DNA of 7,645 bases from an uncultured Desulfobacterales bacterium. Its GTDB lineage: Bacteria; Desulfobacterota; Desulfobacteria; Desulfobacterales; JAFDCJ01. The position numbers were made by a program, and so were the translations under genes. The notes below the pieces were generated by a model. The model did not search any database. It saw only the letters and a program-made list of their open reading frames with translations, and was not told the DNA's origin. Location: contig CALZJV010000413.1 in the NCBI GenBank assembly GCA_945787595.1, positions 1-7,645 of the forward strand, written 5' to 3'. Positions 5,971 through 7,645 of this stretch are shown piece by piece (position 1 is the stretch's first letter; each line of letters starts with the position of its first letter).

Positions 5971-6891
5971 ATGCAAATTTTCAAATACATAATTGGTGAA
6001 AGACAATCCACGGCACGGTGCGCTGGTGCGATAGTGCTTTTTATTATGCTGTTTGCAACTGCTGCTCTGGGTGATGTGATCGATGACAGCCTGCCGCCGG
6101 ATTCACCTCAGGCGGTCAAGGCCAGTGCCCGGCAGGCGATCCAAAACGGCCTGCAGCAGGAAAACGTGGTCAAGCTCACCTGGGCCATGCTGCAAAGCAA
6201 GTTTGACGAGCAACAGATTCTCCAGACCCACGCCCTGATGTTAGAAGCCAAAAACAACAGTATGCCGGTTCAGCCGTTGATGAACAAGGCATTCGAGGGA
6301 ATGGCCAAAGGTGTGGACCCGTCGCTGATCATTGGGGCCATGGAGACGGTCCAGTCACGGAATGAGTTTGCCCATCAGCGTGCGGCGCGGCTCTCCCAAA
6401 ACAAAACCCAGACAGCAAATCTCGGTCAGTCGCTTTCCTCGGGCCTGGCCGCCGGTTTGTCCAAGAACGATGCCGATAAGATCACCGAAATGATCGAGCA
6501 GCGCAGCCGTTCGATGAAATCCGCCCGTGTCTACAGCCTAGCGCTGGAGTGTTTTAATACTGCCCGTGATGTCTCACGTCTGGGAGTGTCTTCACAGGCC
6601 GTCACAAACATGCTGGCCAATGCGCTGAACAAAGGATTCAGTCATGAGGACATACGTGCCATGCGAAGCGCTTTTATGACGCAGGCCCAACAGTCTCAGC
6701 CGCAAAATCTTGCCCACAGCTATTCCACAGCCATTCAGGCAGGCAAAGGTTTTCAGGAAGGCCCGGGCGGTGGCGCTGGTGGTTCCGGGCCCGGTAGCGG
6801 CGGCAGCGGAGGTTCCGGTGGCTCCGGCAGCGGAGGTTCCGGTGGCTCCGGCGGCGGAGGATCCGGGCCGGGTGGCGGCGGCAGCCAGTAA
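5971..6891 (+). CDS. Secreted helical-repeat protein with Gly/Ser-rich C-terminal tail, function unknown
   Basis: I do not recognise a named family. The 306-residue product has a long-n-region signal peptide (hydrophobic core about 18-33, likely cut after A-L-G at 34). Residues about 50-240 are predicted helical and appear duplicated: NGLQQENVVKLT (59-70) aligns with AGLSKNDADKIT (161-172), and MNKAFEGMAKGVDPSLIIGAM (104-124) aligns with NMLANALNKGFSHEDIRAM (213-231). Residues 264-306 contain only Gly, Ser, Pro, Ala and Gln, and are encoded partly by a 24-bp tandem repeat. There is no transmembrane anchor and no recognisable LPXTG or PEP-CTERM sorting signal. Mature Cys is limited to residue 194, so it is not disulfide-rich. 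It lies 399 bp after the lipoprotein gene, so it probably has its own promoter. A periplasmic or surface structural role is possible but unproven. Confidence 0.88.
   Translation: MQIFKYIIGERQSTARCAGAIVLFIMLFATAALGDVIDDSLPPDSPQAVKASARQAIQNGLQQENVVKLTWAMLQSKFDEQQILQTHALMLEAKNNSMPVQPLMNKAFEGMAKGVDPSLIIGAMETVQSRNEFAHQRAARLSQNKTQTANLGQSLSSGLAAGLSKNDADKITEMIEQRSRSMKSARVYSLALECFNTARDVSRLGVSSQAVTNMLANALNKGFSHEDIRAMRSAFMTQAQQSQPQNLAHSYSTAIQAGKGFQEGPGGGAGGSGPGSGGSGGSGGSGSGGSGGSGGGGSGPGGGGSQ
6802..6851 (+). repeat. 24-bp tandem repeat encoding the Gly/Ser tail
   Basis: The 26 bases 6802-6827 (beginning GGCAGCGGAGGTTCC) recur exactly at 6826-6851, giving a 24-bp period and about two copies encoding G-S-G-G-S-G-G-S units. 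Such a tract can lengthen or shorten by slippage without losing frame. Confidence 0.85.
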
Positions 6892-7058
6892 AAACAAAAC
6901 TGCCTGATTGATAAATGGGTATGAGACGACCTCCATCTCTTTTTGTGTTAAAAAGTATACAGTCGTTCATGTTTTTGAACTTTCAGGTATCCTTATCTTA
7001 AATAAATCTCTCCATTTTCCCCTTATTTTATAAAATTATTAAAAAAATGTAAAAAAAG

Positions 7059-7088
7059 TGTAACCTTTTCCTTCCCTTGCGTTTAATA
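7059..7088 (+). promoter_or_regulatory. Putative ECF-sigma promoter of the small-peptide gene
   Basis: TGTAACC (7059-7065), a 14-bp spacer and CGTTTA (7080-7085, then ATAGA) mirror the element before the sigma gene at 4175-4203. The first bases of the spacer also agree (TT, then T at the fourth position). The AT-rich stretch just upstream could help activity. Recognition by the sigma factor encoded at 4212 is inferred. Confidence 0.65.
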
Positions 7089-7196
7089 GATAAACCGTTC
7101 TGAGTGTCACACCTGGCCGCTGAGTTTGTAATTCGTGTCAATAGCATTTCCTGGCCGGACATAGATCTTCGGATTTTATCGTTAACTAAAATGGGT

Positions 7197-7204
7197 AGAG
7201 GAGG
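7197..7204 (+). promoter_or_regulatory. Strong ribosome-binding site
   Basis: AGAGGAGG lies 5 bases before the ATG at 7210. It decides between two nearby ATGs: the one at 7205 hits a stop after one Lys codon, whereas 7210 opens the 50-codon frame. It is the best Shine-Dalgarno sequence in the window. Confidence 0.85.
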
Positions 7205-7209
7205 ATGAA

Positions 7210-7362
7210 ATGAGGAAAAAACTTTTGGTTTTTACCACTGTCTTTATGATTATTTTATCATCTTTAGCATATGCTGCAGGCGACAAAAACCGCGGAAGTA
7301 AAGGACAAGGTTCAACCGGTACAAGTGGAGGAGGTGCCACAACTCAAACTCGTGGTAACTAG
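7210..7362 (+). CDS. Small secreted Gly/Ser/Thr-rich peptide (50 residues)
   Basis: I do not recognise a family. The product starts MRKKLLVFTTVFMIILSS and has a textbook signal peptide with likely cleavage after A-Y-A at residue 22. This leaves a 28-residue mature peptide starting AGDKNRGSKGQGSTG. It has no Cys and no long hydrophobic stretch and is rich in Gly, Ser and Thr with a few Lys and Arg, so it should be disordered and basic. Support for a real gene comes from the strong ribosome-binding site, the ECF-type promoter with a 118-nt leader, and an intrinsic terminator 25 bases after the stop. It is its own transcription unit. Its composition recalls the Gly/Ser tail of the protein encoded at 5971. 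Export out of the cell, modification, or a structural or signalling role cannot be told from sequence. Confidence 0.85.
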   Translation: MRKKLLVFTTVFMIILSSLAYAAGDKNRGSKGQGSTGTSGGGATTQTRGN

Positions 7363-7387
7363 ATTACAACACAATTCGTGTACATAG

Positions 7388-7416
7388 AAAGGCAGAGCTG
7401 TTCAGCTCTGCCTTTT
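7388..7416 (+). terminator. Rho-independent terminator
   Basis: GGCAGAGCT (7391-7399) and AGCTCTGCC (7404-7412) form a perfect 9-bp stem with loop GTTC, extended by AAA/TTT to 12 bp. TTTTCCATTTTT follows on the + strand. It ends the small-peptide transcript. The reverse strand also has an A/T flank, so it might work in both directions. Confidence 0.9.
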
Positions 7417-7511
7417 CCATTTTTCAAGCAATATATTGTTTAGGTGGATTTCACCCTTTGACTTTCCTTTATTACTATGATTCTTCAGACCTTGAAAGTA
7501 TGATACTTGCG

Positions 7512-7548
7512 ATAAATCAACTCAGTCATCAACGTCCCCTACTTTCCC
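7512..7548 (+). repeat. Direct repeat flanking the ECF locus, right copy
   Basis: Bases 7512-7533 are identical to 4056-4077, and CCCTACTTTCCC (7537-7548) matches 4077-4088, with GTC inserted between the blocks. The rest of the window to 7645 shows no gene. If the left copy is an upstream control region, another gene of the same group may start just beyond the window. Confidence 0.85.
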
Positions 7549-7645
7549 ACTAATACGGATCTGATTACCCGACACACGTTGACTGAACGATACAACAATA
7601 GAGAATATCATATCCTATTGGCTGAAGATTATCCGACCAATCAAC

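Larger units (their letters stand above)
6892..7209. other. AT-rich intergenic region with promoter and long leader
   Basis: No gene is visible. There is no obvious terminator after the Gly/Ser-tail gene. Positions about 6990-7058 are strongly AT-rich (A and T runs) and end at the ECF-type promoter. About 118 bases of leader then precede the small-peptide start. The leader contains CCTGGCCG twice (7112-7119, 7150-7157) and GTGTCA twice (7104-7109, 7135-7140). Confidence 0.6.

Noticed and set aside
6592..6970. Long minus-strand and alternate-frame ORFs opposite the Gly/Ser tail
   Set aside because: They are products of the GC-rich tandem repeat read in other frames.

Overview
The window looks like chromosomal DNA of a Gram-negative deltaproteobacterium (Desulfobacterota, perhaps a Desulfobacterales-like sulfate reducer). 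This rests on the general look of the intergenic DNA (many short dispersed repeats of the GTTCAATGTT, CCTGAAACCTGAAACC and TTCGACAGGCTCA type), mixed GC content, a lipoprotein with an outer-membrane type lipobox, and the gene mix. It is an impression from the sequence, not a database match. All supported genes lie on the + strand.

Layout. Positions 1-563 hold no gene and are a mosaic of degenerate repeats. Next come a sigma-54-dependent activator with an N-terminal GAF sensor domain (564-2099) and, 18 bp later, an AEC-family permease (2118-3032), probably one transcription unit. A 5'-truncated EamA/DMT transporter remnant follows (about 3277-3897).

The second half (about 4050-7550) is the interesting part. 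An ECF sigma factor (4212-4688), a single-pass membrane protein in the anti-sigma position carrying a periplasmic AMPK-beta/CBM48-like E-set domain (4685-5245), and a small lipoprotein with a second E-set-like domain (5242-5571) overlap by 4 bases at each junction and form a tight operon. Downstream are a secreted helical-repeat protein with a 43-residue Gly/Ser tail (5971-6891) and a 50-codon gene for a tiny secreted Gly/Ser/Thr-rich peptide (7210-7362) that ends at a strong intrinsic terminator.

How the genes may work together. The sequences TGTAACC-N15-CGTTATA before the sigma gene and TGTAACC-N14-CGTTTA before the small-peptide gene look like two copies of one ECF promoter. The simplest model is an autoregulated ECF sigma factor held by an E-set anti-sigma protein, perhaps with the lipoprotein as co-sensor, that switches on its own operon and the secreted peptide. 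A short direct repeat (4056-4088 and 7512-7548) brackets this module. The signal, the partner and the function of the secreted products cannot be read from the sequence.
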